Origin: an uncultured Lentibacter sp.
GTDB taxonomy: Bacteria; Pseudomonadota; Alphaproteobacteria; Rhodobacterales; Rhodobacteraceae
Assembly: GCA_947497495.1 (NCBI GenBank)
Contig: CANMGT010000001.1
Coordinates: 124,001 to 188,000, forward strand
DNA: 64,000 bases
Direction of reading: 5' to 3'
Shown: positions 47,582 through 57,505 of the stretch, in pieces
Layout of the letters: the number at the start of each line of letters is the position of its first letter
How positions within the stretch are numbered: position 1 is the first letter of the stretch
The notes under the pieces: model-generated
Database searches by the model: none
The model's input: the letters and a program-made list of their open reading frames with translations, nothing else
What the model was told of the DNA's origin: nothing
Program-made: the position numbers and the translations under genes

Positions 47582-48114
47582 TACTTCTTCTTCCCTTCTT
47601 TGCGGAAGATATACTCGTCTTTATATTTGATGCCTTTGCCTTTGTAGGGCTCGGGCTTGCGCCATTCACGGATGTTTGCCGCGACCTGACCAACGAGTTG
47701 TGCGTTATCACCTTCAACGATGATCTCGGTCTGCTTAGGGCAGGTTACCGTGACACCGGCAGGCACTTCAAAGTTCACTTCATGCGACAGGCCGAGGCTC
47801 AGCTTCAGAATATTGCCCTGAATAGCAGCACGATAACCAACACCGTTGATCTCGAGCTCCTTTTTGAAGCCTTCGGTCACGCCTGTAACCATGTTCGCAA
47901 CCATAGTGCGGCTCATGCCCCACTGCTGGCGTGCGCGCTTTGAAGAACCGCGTGGCGTAACCGTTACCGCGTTGTCTTCAACCGCAAGGGTTACGTCGTC
48001 TGCAGCCGTGAAGCTATGCGTCGCTTTAGGACCTTTGACTTCGATAGTCTGGCCAGAAATTGTCGCAGTCACCCCTGAAGGCAGGTCGACCGGTTTTTTA
48101 CCAATACGAGACAT
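47581..48114 (-). CDS. rplF: Ribosomal protein L6
   Basis: 177 residues from ATG 48114 (AAGGAGAGC site). [15 protein letters not shown] opens as usual and [14 protein letters not shown] is the conserved end. The frame runs to 48180 without family character. Confidence 0.98.
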   Translation of the reverse strand: MSRIGKKPVDLPSGVTATISGQTIEVKGPKATHSFTAADDVTLAVEDNAVTVTPRGSSKRARQQWGMSRTMVANMVTGVTEGFKKELEINGVGYRAAIQGNILKLSLGLSHEVNFEVPAGVTVTCPKQTEIIVEGDNAQLVGQVAANIREWRKPEPYKGKGIKYKDEYIFRKEGKKK

Positions 48115-48124
48115 TCTGCTCTCC

Positions 48125-48517
48125 TTAGAAGACTGTGCAGAGCACTTCGCCGCCGATATTGGCGCTGCGTGCACTTGCATCCGACATCACGCCCTTAGAC
48201 GTGCTGACAATCGACACACCAAGGCCCTGACGGACAACGGGGATGTCTTGAGCGCCCATGTATACGCGGCGGCCGGGTGTCGAAACACGCTTAAGCTCGC
48301 GAATAACAGGAGTGCCATCGTAGTATTTGAGGCTGATTTCGATCGCTGGGTGACCGTCTGCACCAGTGGTTGCTTCGTAACCACGGATGTAGCCTTCGTC
48401 GGCCAGCACATCAAGAACCCAAGCGCGCAGCTTCGATGCAGGCGTCGACACAGTCGACTTGCCACGCATCTGGGCGTTGCGAATACGGGTCAGCATATCG
48501 GCGATAGGATCGTTCAT
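48125..48517 (-). CDS. rpsH: Ribosomal protein S8
   Basis: 130 residues. [20 protein letters not shown] and the end [21 protein letters not shown] are family hallmarks. Confidence 0.98.
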   Translation of the reverse strand: MNDPIADMLTRIRNAQMRGKSTVSTPASKLRAWVLDVLADEGYIRGYEATTGADGHPAIEISLKYYDGTPVIRELKRVSTPGRRVYMGAQDIPVVRQGLGVSIVSTSKGVMSDASARSANIGGEVLCTVF

Positions 48518-48529
48518 GTTATACTCTCC

Positions 48530-48835
48530 TTACCAGCTCGACTTGACCATGCCAGGGATCTTGCCATTTGAGCCAAGTTCCCGCAGCGCGATCCGCGATA
48601 CTTTAAGCTTACGGTAGTAAGCGTGTGGACGACCTGTCAGCTGGCAACGGTTGTGCAAGCGTGTAGCCGAGCTGTTGCGCGGCAGTTTTGCAAGTTTCAA
48701 AGAGGCGCGAAAACGCTCTTCCATTGGCTTGCTCTGGTCGTTGATGATCTCTTTAAGTGCAGCGCGGCGTTCGGCATATTGTGCCACCAGCTTTTGGCGC
48801 TTCACTTCGCGAGCAATCATTGATTTTTTAGCCAT
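48530..48835 (-). CDS. rpsN: Ribosomal protein S14
   Basis: 101 residues, the longer zinc-free type without the CxxC pairs. [17 protein letters not shown] opens and [20 protein letters not shown] [18 protein letters not shown] is conserved. Confidence 0.98.
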   Translation of the reverse strand: MAKKSMIAREVKRQKLVAQYAERRAALKEIINDQSKPMEERFRASLKLAKLPRNSSATRLHNRCQLTGRPHAYYRKLKVSRIALRELGSNGKIPGMVKSSW

Positions 48836-48853
48836 ATCTCTTTCCTCCCGCGA

Positions 48854-49417
48854 TCAGCTATTGAAGGGCATGTTGAAGGCTTTCAACAGGCTCTTAGCTT
48901 CCGCGTCGGTTTTTGCGGTTGTGGCAATTACGATGTCCATACCCCAGGCTTCGTCAACTTTATCAAAGTCGATTTCCGGGAAAACGATGTGCTCTTTGAG
49001 GCCCATGGCGTAGTTGCCGCGGCCGTCAAAGCTTTTGCCCGATACGCCGCGGAAGTCGCGGATACGTGGCATAGCAATCGTGATCAGACGATCCATGAAT
49101 TCATACATACGTGCGCCGCGGAGCGTAACTTTCGCACCCATCGGCATACCTTCACGAACACGGAAACCCGCAATCGAGTTTTTCGCGTTTGTCATGAGGG
49201 CCTGTTGACCAGCGATCAGCGTCAAGTCTTCAACGGCTGACTTGGCTTTCTTGCTGTCACGTACGGCGGCACGGCCACACCCGATGTTCAGAACAACTTT
49301 GTCCAAACGCGGGGTCATCATGGCGTTCTTGTAGCCGAATTCCTCAACCAGAGCCGGACGGATTGTCTCGTCGTAGAGGGCTTTGAGGCGTGGTGTGTAG
49401 TCTGCTGAATCAAGCAT
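48854..49417 (-). CDS. rplE: Ribosomal protein L5
   Basis: 187 residues. [17 protein letters not shown], the 5S-binding [20 protein letters not shown] block, and [19 protein letters not shown] are conserved. Overlaps rplX by eight bases. Confidence 0.98.
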   Translation of the reverse strand: MLDSADYTPRLKALYDETIRPALVEEFGYKNAMMTPRLDKVVLNIGCGRAAVRDSKKAKSAVEDLTLIAGQQALMTNAKNSIAGFRVREGMPMGAKVTLRGARMYEFMDRLITIAMPRIRDFRGVSGKSFDGRGNYAMGLKEHIVFPEIDFDKVDEAWGMDIVIATTAKTDAEAKSLLKAFNMPFNS

Positions 49418-49721
49418 CGATCACATCCCCTGTCGTCTTGGCTACGCGCACTTTCTTGTCGCCTTCAATCTTGAAGCCAACGCGTGTCGGTTTGCCGTTT
49501 TTGTCAAGGAAGGCCAGGTTGCTGAGCTGAATTGGCATCGCCTTAGGAAGACGGCCGCCTTGGCTCGTTTGCGTCTGCTTGGTGTGGCGGATCGACATGT
49601 TGATGCCGTCTACCAGCGCCTTGCCAGCTTTCGTGTCTACTGACGAGATAGTGCCTTCTTTGCCTTTGTCTTTGCCGGCAAGAACGACAACCTTGTCACC
49701 TTTTTTGAGTTTAGCAGCCAT
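49410..49721 (-). CDS. rplX: Ribosomal protein L24
   Basis: 103 residues. [20 protein letters not shown] is the KOW motif. Its end overlaps rplE, its start follows rplN by one base. Confidence 0.98.
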   Translation of the reverse strand: MAAKLKKGDKVVVLAGKDKGKEGTISSVDTKAGKALVDGINMSIRHTKQTQTSQGGRLPKAMPIQLSNLAFLDKNGKPTRVGFKIEGDKKVRVAKTTGDVIDA

Positions 49722-49722
49722 C

Positions 49723-50091
49723 TTACAGCACCTCCGGCGCGAGCGAGATGATTTTCATGAAGTTTTTGCCGCGCAACTCACGCACAACTGGCCCGAAGAT
49801 ACGGGTGCCCATAGGCTCGTTTGCATTGTTGAGGATAACTGCGGCGTTGCGATCAAAACGGATCGCGGTGCCGTCGTCACGACGTACTTCTTTAGCTGTG
49901 CGAACAACAACGGCCTTGCGGACGTCACCCTTCTTTACACGGCCCCGTGGAATGGCTTCCTTCACAGAAACAACGATAACGTCACCGACGCTAGCGTATC
50001 TCCGCTTGGATCCACCCAGAACCTTGATGCACTGGACCCGGCGAGCGCCAGAGTTGTCAGCAACATCTAGATTGGTTTGCATCTGGATCAT
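49723..50091 (-). CDS. rplN: Ribosomal protein L14
   Basis: 122 residues. [20 protein letters not shown] and the end [20 protein letters not shown] [17 protein letters not shown] are conserved. Confidence 0.98.
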   Translation of the reverse strand: MIQMQTNLDVADNSGARRVQCIKVLGGSKRRYASVGDVIVVSVKEAIPRGRVKKGDVRKAVVVRTAKEVRRDDGTAIRFDRNAAVILNNANEPMGTRIFGPVVRELRGKNFMKIISLAPEVL

Positions 50092-50166
50092 TTGGTTTCT
50101 CCCGACCTATGGGGGGCCGATGCGTGGCCTTATCCCCAGGGTTTCTGAACTGTTGGTTCTAAAAGC

Positions 50167-50397
50167 TTATGCTTCCAGCACTTCCCAGCGTTTCGTTTTT
50201 GAGCGCGGCGCACATTCAATGATCCGCACTTGGTCACCTACATTGTAGGCGTTCTTCTCATCGTGAGCCCGGTACTTCTTGGACTTACGGATCGTCTTCT
50301 TCAGAACAGGGTGTGTGAAGCGGCGCTCTACTGAAACCGTTACAGTTTGTTCGTTCGCGTTGCTTGTGACGACGCCTGTGAGGATACGCTTTGGCAT
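50167..50397 (-). CDS. rpsQ: Ribosomal protein S17
   Basis: 76 residues. [19 protein letters not shown] and [18 protein letters not shown] are the OB-fold hallmarks. Confidence 0.97.
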   Translation of the reverse strand: MPKRILTGVVTSNANEQTVTVSVERRFTHPVLKKTIRKSKKYRAHDEKNAYNVGDQVRIIECAPRSKTKRWEVLEA

Positions 50398-50410
50398 AAC
50401 TCAGGCTCCC

Positions 50411-50614
50411 TTATTCTGCAGCCGCAGCAGCGGCTTTTTCGTTGAGGATGGTAAGAACACGAGCTGTGTCGCGCTTAACGGCGCGCATACGGGCTGTGTT
50501 TTCCATTTGGCCTGTCGCCTGCTGGAAGCGCAGGTTGAAGCTTTCTTTTTTGAGGTTGGCCAGCTCTTCTTTGAGTTGGTCAGCCGACTTTTCGCGCAAA
50601 TCTGCAGCGTTCAT
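50411..50614 (-). CDS. rpmC: Ribosomal protein L29
   Basis: 67 residues from ATG 50614 with AAAGGA upstream; the frame upstream of that is noise. [19 protein letters not shown] then [17 protein letters not shown] is conserved. First ribosomal gene after the long interruption. Confidence 0.96.
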   Translation of the reverse strand: MNAADLREKSADQLKEELANLKKESFNLRFQQATGQMENTARMRAVKRDTARVLTILNEKAAAAAAE

Positions 50615-50757
50615 CGTATTTTTCCTTTTCAACATCACTGGTAGGCCGCGAGTAGCGTGACCCTGATTCCAGTGGAGTCCACGAGTAGAAGCCCGCCCAA
50701 TACGCGTGTTCCCGCAACAAAGCAAGGCCTATATCCCAATTTGCTTTGGGCTGATGT

Positions 50758-50973
50758 TTAGGAGTTCAAATATCCCGCCATCAGCGAGATAAACGCGCCG
50801 ACGTGGACAACCATAATCGCGCGGTCTTTCCACATCACACCAACAGCGAACCAAAGGAAAATTCCGATGAAAAACGCAAACACGTTCCATGGCACAATGT
50901 TAAGGCCCGTGAGCCCGTAACCAACCAGTTGGATGGCGGTTGCCACCCATTTCACAATATCGACCGTTTTCAT
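50758..50973 (-). CDS. Small membrane protein (possibly DUF6552)
   Basis: 71 residues with about three hydrophobic stretches: VKWVATAIQLVGYGLTGL, WNVFAFFIGIFLWFAVGV and IMVVHVGAFISLMAGYL. I recall a Rhodobacterales family DUF6552 of this type, but cannot confirm. It precedes rpmC by 143 bases in the same direction and might be the first gene of that transcript. Confidence 0.65.
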   Translation of the reverse strand: MKTVDIVKWVATAIQLVGYGLTGLNIVPWNVFAFFIGIFLWFAVGVMWKDRAIMVVHVGAFISLMAGYLNS

Positions 50974-51181
50974 GTTCTACCTAACTTGTTCGCCCAGCAT
51001 GCTTAGCCCCCTTCGAGAGGTCATGCCAATTGAAACTTGTAAAGTTCTAGCTTTACGTCACATCCTACCTTCGCACCGTTGCCTCCCGACAGCCTACAAA
51101 AACAGTCTGTTTCGTTGACGCGCCCTAATCTCTAAGCTGAAATAACGTTTTATTAGGAATTTTGCTGCGTGAGGGGGGTTC

Positions 51182-53131
51182 ATGTACGGATATTCATTAC
51201 TTGCTTTGTTGGGTTTGACGCTTCTTATACCAGTTTTTGATGGAGGCTCCGACACTCCTGACGAACCCACCCCTCCAAGTCCGGACGATGAAGATATCCC
51301 AGTCGGTTACAACGACAGCGTCAATGGCACCGAAGGCAACGACAGATTTGTGCGCGATCAGGATGTTGAACAAAACGACGCTCTTGGCTCCGCCACAGTG
51401 AGCGCAGGCGCAGGAGACGACACGATCGCGCTTTACGACGAGACCGCCGATAGCAGATTTACGGATGACACCATATTTGACATCGCGTTTGATCGTGCGG
51501 TGATAGACGGCGGGCTGGGCAACGACGTCATAGACGTTGTCGCAACCTACTCGACAGTCTCTGGTGGCGAGGGTGACGACACGATCACCGTTCACGGCAA
51601 TGCTGCGGGAGCAACGATCCTTGGTGGCGAGGGTGACGATGTCTTGTCAGGCGAGCAAGGCTACAGCGACGCCGCCCTTCTAGACGGCGGTGCGGGCAAC
51701 GACACGATCGACATTCGCGATATGGAAAGCGTCAGAGCCCTTGGCGGCGACGGCGACGACCAGATATATATCACTGGTGTCTGGAACCCGGGCGCAGCCT
51801 ATATTGCGACAGCCGACGGGCAGGCCGGAGACGACACCATCAGCTATGAAGGCGGCGGGATCACGCTCCCCGAATACTTTGAGCCCACAACCCTGACAGG
51901 GGGCGAAGGCGCCGACACGTTTGAGCTTACACTTGATGAAGGCGGAGCACTCATTGACGCCTCAACCGTGCCGCTCGAAGGCGGGACGCATCAGTTATAC
52001 GCGGTTGATCTGGCCGACTTTGACCCTGAGGAAGACACTTTGATTGTTGACCCTGAAGCAAGCTCGGCAGGCTTTAGCTATGTCTCGGCCAGCCTGCAAA
52101 CCGCGGCAACACAAGGCGGCGGCAGCACCACCCAACTTGTCTTGCACTACGAAAGTGACACCGAGACAGACCGCGATGTGATCATTGATCTCGGGGATGT
52201 GGAAATCGCGCTTTCGGATATCACCTTTGTTGGAGTGCCAGCGCCCAGTGCTTACCCTCCGACTGACGGAGACGACACACTCACAGACGCGGATCTGGCT
52301 GGCCTGACTCGGCTCGATACGCTCGACATGGGCGCAGGAAATGACAGCGCCGTCTTCGAAGAGCCAGACAGCGTCTCAAGCCTTTACGGCAACGACGGCA
52401 ATGACACTCTCTCGGTGGGCGGGTTCTACCTTGGTTACCCTGTCAGCCTGATTGATGGCGGGGACGGCGACGACGTTATCACGGCAAGCGGCGACGATGT
52501 AACCCTTCAGGGCGGCGCGGGTGATGATGTGATTTCCAACTTCTATGTTGAAGGTGGATATTTTGCAGCCAACCACGAGATGAGCGGCGGAGAAGGTGAC
52601 GACACGATCAGTGTGCTCGGAGCCTTCAACTCCACCGTTTCCGGAGGAGAGGGTGACGATCTGATCATCGTTTCCGACAGTTACGGCTCGCATGGGATGC
52701 AAAACGCCATTCTTGCCAATGGCGACGTGGGCGACGACACCATCAGCTTTACCGGAGATATCCCGTTTTCCCTTGAAGTAGACGATCCGGTAGACCTCTT
52801 CGGAGGTGAAGGCGCTGATGTGTTTGACCTGACGATAGACGGCGGGATTGAGATTGAACCCCGCTGGGACGGCGAAATTACAGGCGTTTATATGGTCGAA
52901 CTCGGAGACTTCGACCCGTCGGAAGACACCTTGGTTATCACGCCTATATCGTCAGATGAAAACTTAACCTTCTCAGGTGCCGAGGTAGATAGGGTTGATC
53001 GTCTGGAAACGACACATCTGGTTCTACATTTTGACGATGAAGATGGGCTGGCCCGCGACATTGTAATTGAGCTTGGCGACGTGATGATCGAGCTTTCTGA
53101 CATCGTTTTCCTCAACGCGGATGCTGCCTAA
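51182..53131 (+). CDS. RTX-type calcium-binding repeat protein with two similar halves
   Basis: 649 residues, very acidic. A hydrophobic N-terminal segment (YSLLALLGLTLLIPVF, about 4-19) and a Pro/Asp linker precede two modules, about 48-335 and 355-645. Each carries several GGxGxDD-type nonapeptides (GGEGDDTI, GNDGNDTL) that bind Ca2+ in beta rolls, and ends with the same pattern: DLADFDPEEDTLIV / ELGDFDPSEDTLVI, then LVLHYES / LVLHFDD, then DLGDVEIALSDITF / ELGDVMIELSDIVF. The N-terminal segment could be an anchor. GAGGGGGG precedes the ATG. Secretion is inferred, not shown. Confidence 0.85.
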   Translation: MYGYSLLALLGLTLLIPVFDGGSDTPDEPTPPSPDDEDIPVGYNDSVNGTEGNDRFVRDQDVEQNDALGSATVSAGAGDDTIALYDETADSRFTDDTIFDIAFDRAVIDGGLGNDVIDVVATYSTVSGGEGDDTITVHGNAAGATILGGEGDDVLSGEQGYSDAALLDGGAGNDTIDIRDMESVRALGGDGDDQIYITGVWNPGAAYIATADGQAGDDTISYEGGGITLPEYFEPTTLTGGEGADTFELTLDEGGALIDASTVPLEGGTHQLYAVDLADFDPEEDTLIVDPEASSAGFSYVSASLQTAATQGGGSTTQLVLHYESDTETDRDVIIDLGDVEIALSDITFVGVPAPSAYPPTDGDDTLTDADLAGLTRLDTLDMGAGNDSAVFEEPDSVSSLYGNDGNDTLSVGGFYLGYPVSLIDGGDGDDVITASGDDVTLQGGAGDDVISNFYVEGGYFAANHEMSGGEGDDTISVLGAFNSTVSGGEGDDLIIVSDSYGSHGMQNAILANGDVGDDTISFTGDIPFSLEVDDPVDLFGGEGADVFDLTIDGGIEIEPRWDGEITGVYMVELGDFDPSEDTLVITPISSDENLTFSGAEVDRVDRLETTHLVLHFDDEDGLARDIVIELGDVMIELSDIVFLNADAA

Positions 53132-53187
53132 GCAGCCACGGTGTAAACAGTCTCGCAATTTCGCCGATCAGGCGCTATGAGAGCAGC

Positions 53188-53808
53188 ATGTCTGAGATAG
53201 AATCCCTCTTTGTGACCCGCCTCTACCGTGCCGCCCTGAGCGAGCACGGCCCCGCCATAGACCCTGACGAGCTGGAAGCCTCCTGCTACGGCATCGCTGA
53301 CGATGACGAAGCGGGCCAAACATGGTGCGAAGAAAACGGCTACCCAGGCTACACCTCATATGCCTCTCTGACAGATCTCGGCTGGCGCTCGCCGCTTTTT
53401 GCCGACCTCATCAAATCACTCGATCTGCATGTCGCGGCTTTTGCCAAAGAGCTGTCGTTTGACTTGGGCGAAGGCAAGCTTGAACTGGAAGACCTCTGGA
53501 TCAACATCCTGCCGGAAGGCGGCATGCACTCGTCGCACCTGCACCCGCACTCCGTGATTTCTGGAACAAGCTATGTCGCAATGCCAGACGGCGCCTCGGC
53601 CCTCAAGCTCGAAGACCCGCGCTCAGGCCGCCTCATGGCCGCGCCACCAAGGCTCAAAGACGCCCCGCGCGACATGCAGACTTTCGTCTACGCCGCACCC
53701 AAAGTTGGTGACGTTCTCCTGTGGGAAAGCTGGCTGCGCCACGAAGTCCCGATGAACATGAGTGAAGATGACCGTATCTCGATCAGCTTTAACTACAAGT
53801 GGGTATAA
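53188..53808 (+). CDS. TIGR02466 family putative 2-oxoglutarate/Fe(II) oxygenase
   Basis: 206 residues matching TIGR02466, a double-stranded beta-helix family thought to be 2OG/Fe(II) dioxygenases. The proximal metal motif is HLHPH at about 117-121 (SSHLHPHSVISGTSYV), the distal His is likely H185 (WLRHEVP) and the 2OG-binding Arg R197 (DDRISISFNY). No signal peptide. Substrate unknown. It follows the RTX gene by 56 bases and precedes the UPF0114 gene by three, so the three may be cotranscribed. Confidence 0.8.
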   Translation: MSEIESLFVTRLYRAALSEHGPAIDPDELEASCYGIADDDEAGQTWCEENGYPGYTSYASLTDLGWRSPLFADLIKSLDLHVAAFAKELSFDLGEGKLELEDLWINILPEGGMHSSHLHPHSVISGTSYVAMPDGASALKLEDPRSGRLMAAPPRLKDAPRDMQTFVYAAPKVGDVLLWESWLRHEVPMNMSEDDRISISFNYKWV

Positions 53809-53811
53809 ACG

Positions 53812-54279
53812 ATGAAGACACTCGCAGGCGCGGCGCGCTACTTCATTCTTTTTGCCGTTGTCGGCGCGATGCTCGCCGCCATCACCGTCCTTGTTTATGG
53901 CTTTCTCGAAGCGCTTCAGCTTGTCTGGCTCACTGTTGAAGAGGGTGTCGTCACGCGCAAGGGCGCCAAAGTGCTGGTGCTGGAGTTCATCGAGATCATA
54001 GACCTCTTCTTGCTCGGCACTGTCTTCTTCGTGATCTCGATCGGGCTTTACGAGCTTTTCATCGACACTGATATCCCTGTGCCAGCCTGGCTCCAGATTA
54101 AAACACTGGATGATCTCAAGACCAAGCTTATCGGCGTCGTCATCGTCGTGCTTGCTGTTCTCTTTCTTGGGCAGATCATGAGCTGGGACGGTGAGACCGA
54201 CCTCTTGGGCTATGGCGCGGCGATCGCCCTTGTGATTGCAGCTCTAGCGTATTTCCTCGGCTCCAAGACCGGCAAGTAA
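53812..54279 (+). CDS. UPF0114 (YqhA) family membrane protein
   Basis: 155 residues with four hydrophobic helices (about 8-30, 58-80, 100-122, 130-150) and the family segment EFIEIIDLFLLGTVFFVISIG-type near 51-71 (cited part: IEIIDLFLLGTVFFVI). Function unknown. Begins three bases after the oxygenase stop. Confidence 0.85.
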   Translation: MKTLAGAARYFILFAVVGAMLAAITVLVYGFLEALQLVWLTVEEGVVTRKGAKVLVLEFIEIIDLFLLGTVFFVISIGLYELFIDTDIPVPAWLQIKTLDDLKTKLIGVVIVVLAVLFLGQIMSWDGETDLLGYGAAIALVIAALAYFLGSKTGK

Positions 54280-54447
54280 AGCGTCATCGCAGCCCCTACA
54301 ATCAAAGATTGAAGTGCTCCAGAGATCCAGCGGCCTTATGGTTGCAAAGCGCCTGATTGTCTCAAATTTCTTCTGGATTGTTCCCATTTTCGCCACAATC
54401 TGCTGTGTATCAGAGGCTCACAGCAAGTCTTTGAGGCAGTCCAAACA

Positions 54448-55164
54448 ATGAATAAAATCGCCCGCTATTTCCTTCCAATACTGGCAGCATCGGCCCTTTC
54501 GGCTTGCGCCATCTCCAACGAAAGCGCCACACGTGCGCAGACGGACACTCTCTCATTCAGTGCGCTGGCCCCTGAAACAGTTCTCGTGCACCAACAGGCC
54601 GAGAGCCTGACACGGCTTTCCAAGGAAATGATCCGCAAGTCGACAGGCAAAGGTGCAGCGATTGGCGCCGCTGTTGGCTGCGGGCTGGTGTTGGTGTCGG
54701 CCAAGAACGCTCAGAAGTGCCTTGGTGGCGCTGTCGTGGGCGGAGCTGTTGGCGCAGTTGTCGGTCACGAACAAGGCAAACGCAAAGTCGCCAAAAGCGT
54801 CGCGAAAGTCTCGGCAAATGATATGTTCAACACGCTGAAAGAGACCGAAACCAAAGTCTCCGAAGTCCGCACGTCCCTGCCTGAAACTCTAGCAAAGCAA
54901 GATGCGATACTGGCCTCGTTGCAGGCACAACGCGATGCTGGAAAGCTCTCTCCAAAGGCTTACAAAGAGCAAGTCATGCAAATTCATGAGGCCCGGGCGC
55001 GCCTTGCAGAAGCTTTGGACAACAGCGCCAAAAGCGCGCGCACATCCGCCGACAACCTCGGCGTTGCCTCGCTCAGACAACCCGAGCTTCTCTGGCACAT
55101 TGGCGCCGCGAAGCGTCTTGAGCAAACTGCGGTCTCGACACATAAGCAGATTAAACTGTTCTAA
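54448..55164 (+). CDS. Glycine-zipper lipoprotein
   Basis: 238 residues. Signal peptide with lipobox LSAC (Cys at about 20) points to an outer-membrane or periplasmic lipoprotein. GKGAAIGAAVGCGLVLVSA and LGGAVVGGAVGAVVGHEQGKR form a glycine zipper at about 67-112, a pattern that packs in membranes. The rest is helical (LKETETKVSEVRTS, MQIHEARARLAEAL) and may form a coiled coil. No specific family is recognised. Confidence 0.7.
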   Translation: MNKIARYFLPILAASALSACAISNESATRAQTDTLSFSALAPETVLVHQQAESLTRLSKEMIRKSTGKGAAIGAAVGCGLVLVSAKNAQKCLGGAVVGGAVGAVVGHEQGKRKVAKSVAKVSANDMFNTLKETETKVSEVRTSLPETLAKQDAILASLQAQRDAGKLSPKAYKEQVMQIHEARARLAEALDNSAKSARTSADNLGVASLRQPELLWHIGAAKRLEQTAVSTHKQIKLF

Positions 55165-55188
55165 AGCTACTAGATGCGTATCTGAAAA

Positions 55189-55812
55189 CTATCCTATCCG
55201 GTCAGTTTTCAAACTCACCAGTTCTGCTTTAAGCGCCTCATTCTCAGCCTGTAACTTGCCCAATTGCCCACCCACGACCTGCCGGATAGCCTCTTCCGAG
55301 TAGAACGTTGGGATGTATTTTGGGCAATTCCAGTCGATCGCTTCGATATCGATCACAAGCACACGTTCGGCAGGCGCGCCTTCCAACTCCAGTACGCCTA
55401 CAACTTCGGGAGCGGCGTCCGCGATTTGCGTCAAGGTTGCTCGGCCCTGTATCTTCAGCCGCGCCTTGCGCATGTAGTCCATACAAAACAGAGAAACACG
55501 ATCGGTCTCGGCGAGATTTCCCATCGAGATAAACTGGCGGTTGCCTTTGTAATCCCCACAAGCAATGCGCGACGGGCCGATGACTTTCAAGAACCCGCGT
55601 GGCCCGCCGCGGTGTTGCACATAGGGCCAGCCATCAGGAGTCACCGACGCGATGTAGACACTTTCGCGCGACTGGATGAACTCGATTTCATCCAACCCCA
55701 GTTTTGGGAGCGTTAGGTGCCGATAGCCCGTCTGGAACTTCTCAAAGCTTCCGTCTGCCTTCTGCAACTCGGCAACGGCTTGGTGAAACATGATGTCTGC
55801 ATAGTTCTTCAT
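55189..55812 (-). CDS. Pyridoxamine 5'-phosphate oxidase-like (flavin-binding) protein
   Basis: 207 residues of the split-barrel FMN-binding PNPOx superfamily. SVYIASVTPDGWPYVQHRGGP near 50-70 and FISMGNLAETDRVSLFCMDY near 90-109 are typical. It ends with a short coiled coil (LGKLQAENEALKAELVSLK). CAGGAGCG precedes the ATG. It lies between rplP and the lipoprotein gene, in the ribosomal direction but past the rplP terminator. Confidence 0.85.
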   Translation of the reverse strand: MKNYADIMFHQAVAELQKADGSFEKFQTGYRHLTLPKLGLDEIEFIQSRESVYIASVTPDGWPYVQHRGGPRGFLKVIGPSRIACGDYKGNRQFISMGNLAETDRVSLFCMDYMRKARLKIQGRATLTQIADAAPEVVGVLELEGAPAERVLVIDIEAIDWNCPKYIPTFYSEEAIRQVVGGQLGKLQAENEALKAELVSLKTDRIG

Positions 55813-55866
55813 CGTTCGCTCCTGATTGACCCGAGCCTTGCACAGAAATACGAGCTGATGAAAGCA

Positions 55867-55898
55867 AAACCCCCGCCTGATTGCTCAAGCGGGGGTTT
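55867..55898 (-). terminator. Terminator after rplP (possibly bidirectional)
   Basis: Ten-base perfect arms AAACCCCCGC / GCGGGGGTTT at 55867-55876 and 55889-55898 with a 12-base loop; T-rich on the minus strand (TTTTGC) and TTTC on the plus. Ends the rplB-rplP transcript. Confidence 0.85.
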
Positions 55899-55988
55899 CA
55901 TTTTACTCACCGGGGCGCGGCCAGAACAAAGTCTTTGATTTTGCCTACACCGCGCTGGGCAGAAAGCGCTTGTGCGCTTTCGACCGAC

Positions 55989-56402
55989 TTACCAGTCTTC
56001 GCGAACCACGACGCGTGATTTGATCGGCAACTTCATGGCCGCAAGACGGAGCGCTTCACGCGCAATGTCTTCGCCAACACCGTCAATTTCAAACATCACA
56101 CGACCAGGCTTTACCTTGGCTGTCCAACGGTCAACCGAGCCTTTACCTTTACCCATACGAACTTCGATGGGCTTGGCAGTGACTGGAACATCCGGGAAGA
56201 TGCGGATCCAAACACGGCCTTGGCGTTTCATGTGACGCGTCATTGCACGACGGGCTGCTTCGATCTGACGAGCCGTTACGCGCTCAGGCTCAAGAGCCTT
56301 CAAGCCATACGTGCCGAAGTTCAGATCAGAACCGCCTTTTGCTTCGCCTTTGATCCGGCCTTTGTGCATTTTGCGGAATTTAGTACGCTTTGGTTGAAGC
56401 AT
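55989..56402 (-). CDS. rplP: Ribosomal protein L16
   Basis: 137 residues. [16 protein letters not shown] opens, and [20 protein letters not shown] and VRMGKGKG are conserved. The Arg before MGKGKG is the residue hydroxylated by RoxA/YcfD in E. coli. AAGGAGGG precedes the ATG. Last gene of the first segment. Confidence 0.98.
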   Translation of the reverse strand: MLQPKRTKFRKMHKGRIKGEAKGGSDLNFGTYGLKALEPERVTARQIEAARRAMTRHMKRQGRVWIRIFPDVPVTAKPIEVRMGKGKGSVDRWTAKVKPGRVMFEIDGVGEDIAREALRLAAMKLPIKSRVVVREDW

Positions 56403-56415
56403 GTCTCAGCCCTCC

Positions 56416-57123
56416 TTAGCGACGGCCGCCAGCACCACGAGGTGCAGGGCCATCTTGTACTTGTTGCGCGCGACGATCATGCGCCTGAGGATCGTGCTCC
56501 ATGATTTCACCTTTGAAGATCCAAACTTTGATCCCGATGATACCATAAGCAGTCATGCCTTCGGCGTGTGCATAGTCGATATCTGCACGCAGCGTGTGAA
56601 GAGGAACGCGGCCTTCGCGGTACCATTCGGTACGCGCGATTTCTGCGCCACCCAAGCGGCCAGCAACGTTGATACGAATGCCGAGGGCACCCATACGCAT
56701 CGCGCTCTGAACACTGCGCTTCATGGCGCGGCGGAAAGAAACACGGCGCTCAAGCTGCTCGGCAATACCGGTCGCAACCAGCATCGCGTCAAGCTCGGGC
56801 TTGCGGACTTCAACAATGTTGAGGTGCAGCTCGGAGTCTGTCAGCGCGGCAAGCTTTTTGCGGAGCGTCTCGATGTCCGCGCCTTTCTTGCCGATGATCA
56901 CACCAGGACGCGCTGTGTGGATCGTCACGCGGCACTTTTTGTGCGGACGTTCAATGATCACACGCGACACACCGGCCTGCTTGCACTCTTTGTTGATGAA
57001 CTCGCGGAGTTTGATGTCTTCAAGAAGAAGGTCACCAAAGTCTTTTGTGTTCGCATACCAGCGGCTGTCCCAAGTACGGTTGACTTGAAGGCGCATGCCA
57101 ATCGGATTTACTTTGTTACCCAT
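56416..57123 (-). CDS. rpsC: Ribosomal protein S3
   Basis: 235 residues from ATG 57123; the frame upstream to 57138 overlaps rplV without benefit. [13 protein letters not shown] and the KH domain ([15 protein letters not shown]) are conserved. The last 20 residues are a divergent Arg/Gln/Gly-rich tail. Overlaps rplV by eight bases. Confidence 0.98.
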   Translation of the reverse strand: MGNKVNPIGMRLQVNRTWDSRWYANTKDFGDLLLEDIKLREFINKECKQAGVSRVIIERPHKKCRVTIHTARPGVIIGKKGADIETLRKKLAALTDSELHLNIVEVRKPELDAMLVATGIAEQLERRVSFRRAMKRSVQSAMRMGALGIRINVAGRLGGAEIARTEWYREGRVPLHTLRADIDYAHAEGMTAYGIIGIKVWIFKGEIMEHDPQAHDRRAQQVQDGPAPRGAGGRR

Positions 57124-57502
57124 TCGCTTGTTCCTCAACTTGACGTACAGTGATGGTCAGCTCCGAGAACGGCTTCACGATCTTGCCGAAACGGCCGCGC
57201 GCCCGAGGACGCCCACGCTTCATGATCAAGTTCTTACCCACATAGGCCTCAGCAACGATCAGCTCGTCAACGTCGAGGTTGTGGTTGTTCTCGGCATTCG
57301 CGATTGCAGACTGAAGGCATTTCTTCACGTCTTCGGCGATCCGCTTTTTAGAGAAAGTCAGGTCCGTGAGCGCACGTTCCACTTTCTTACCGCGGATCAT
57401 CGCAGCTACCAGGTTTAGTTTTTGCGGGCTGGTGCGAAGCATGCGCAGTTTTGCCATTGCTTCGTTGTCTGCCACGCGGCGGGGGTTCTTTGCCTTGCCC
57501 AT
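57116..57502 (-). CDS. rplV: Ribosomal protein L22
   Basis: 128 residues. [20 protein letters not shown] near 21-40 and [20 protein letters not shown] near the end are conserved; the beta-hairpin that reaches the exit tunnel is present. Confidence 0.98.
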   Translation of the reverse strand: MGKAKNPRRVADNEAMAKLRMLRTSPQKLNLVAAMIRGKKVERALTDLTFSKKRIAEDVKKCLQSAIANAENNHNLDVDELIVAEAYVGKNLIMKRGRPRARGRFGKIVKPFSELTITVRQVEEQANG

Positions 57503-57505
57503 GAC

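Noticed and set aside
51182..53131. RTX toxin with its own type I secretion system
   Set aside because: No ABC transporter or membrane-fusion gene is adjacent and the TolC gene is 38 kb away; the repeats alone do not show toxin function.
56401..57153. 250-codon plus-strand frame
   Set aside because: It is antisense to rpsC and part of rplV; no ribosome site or family.
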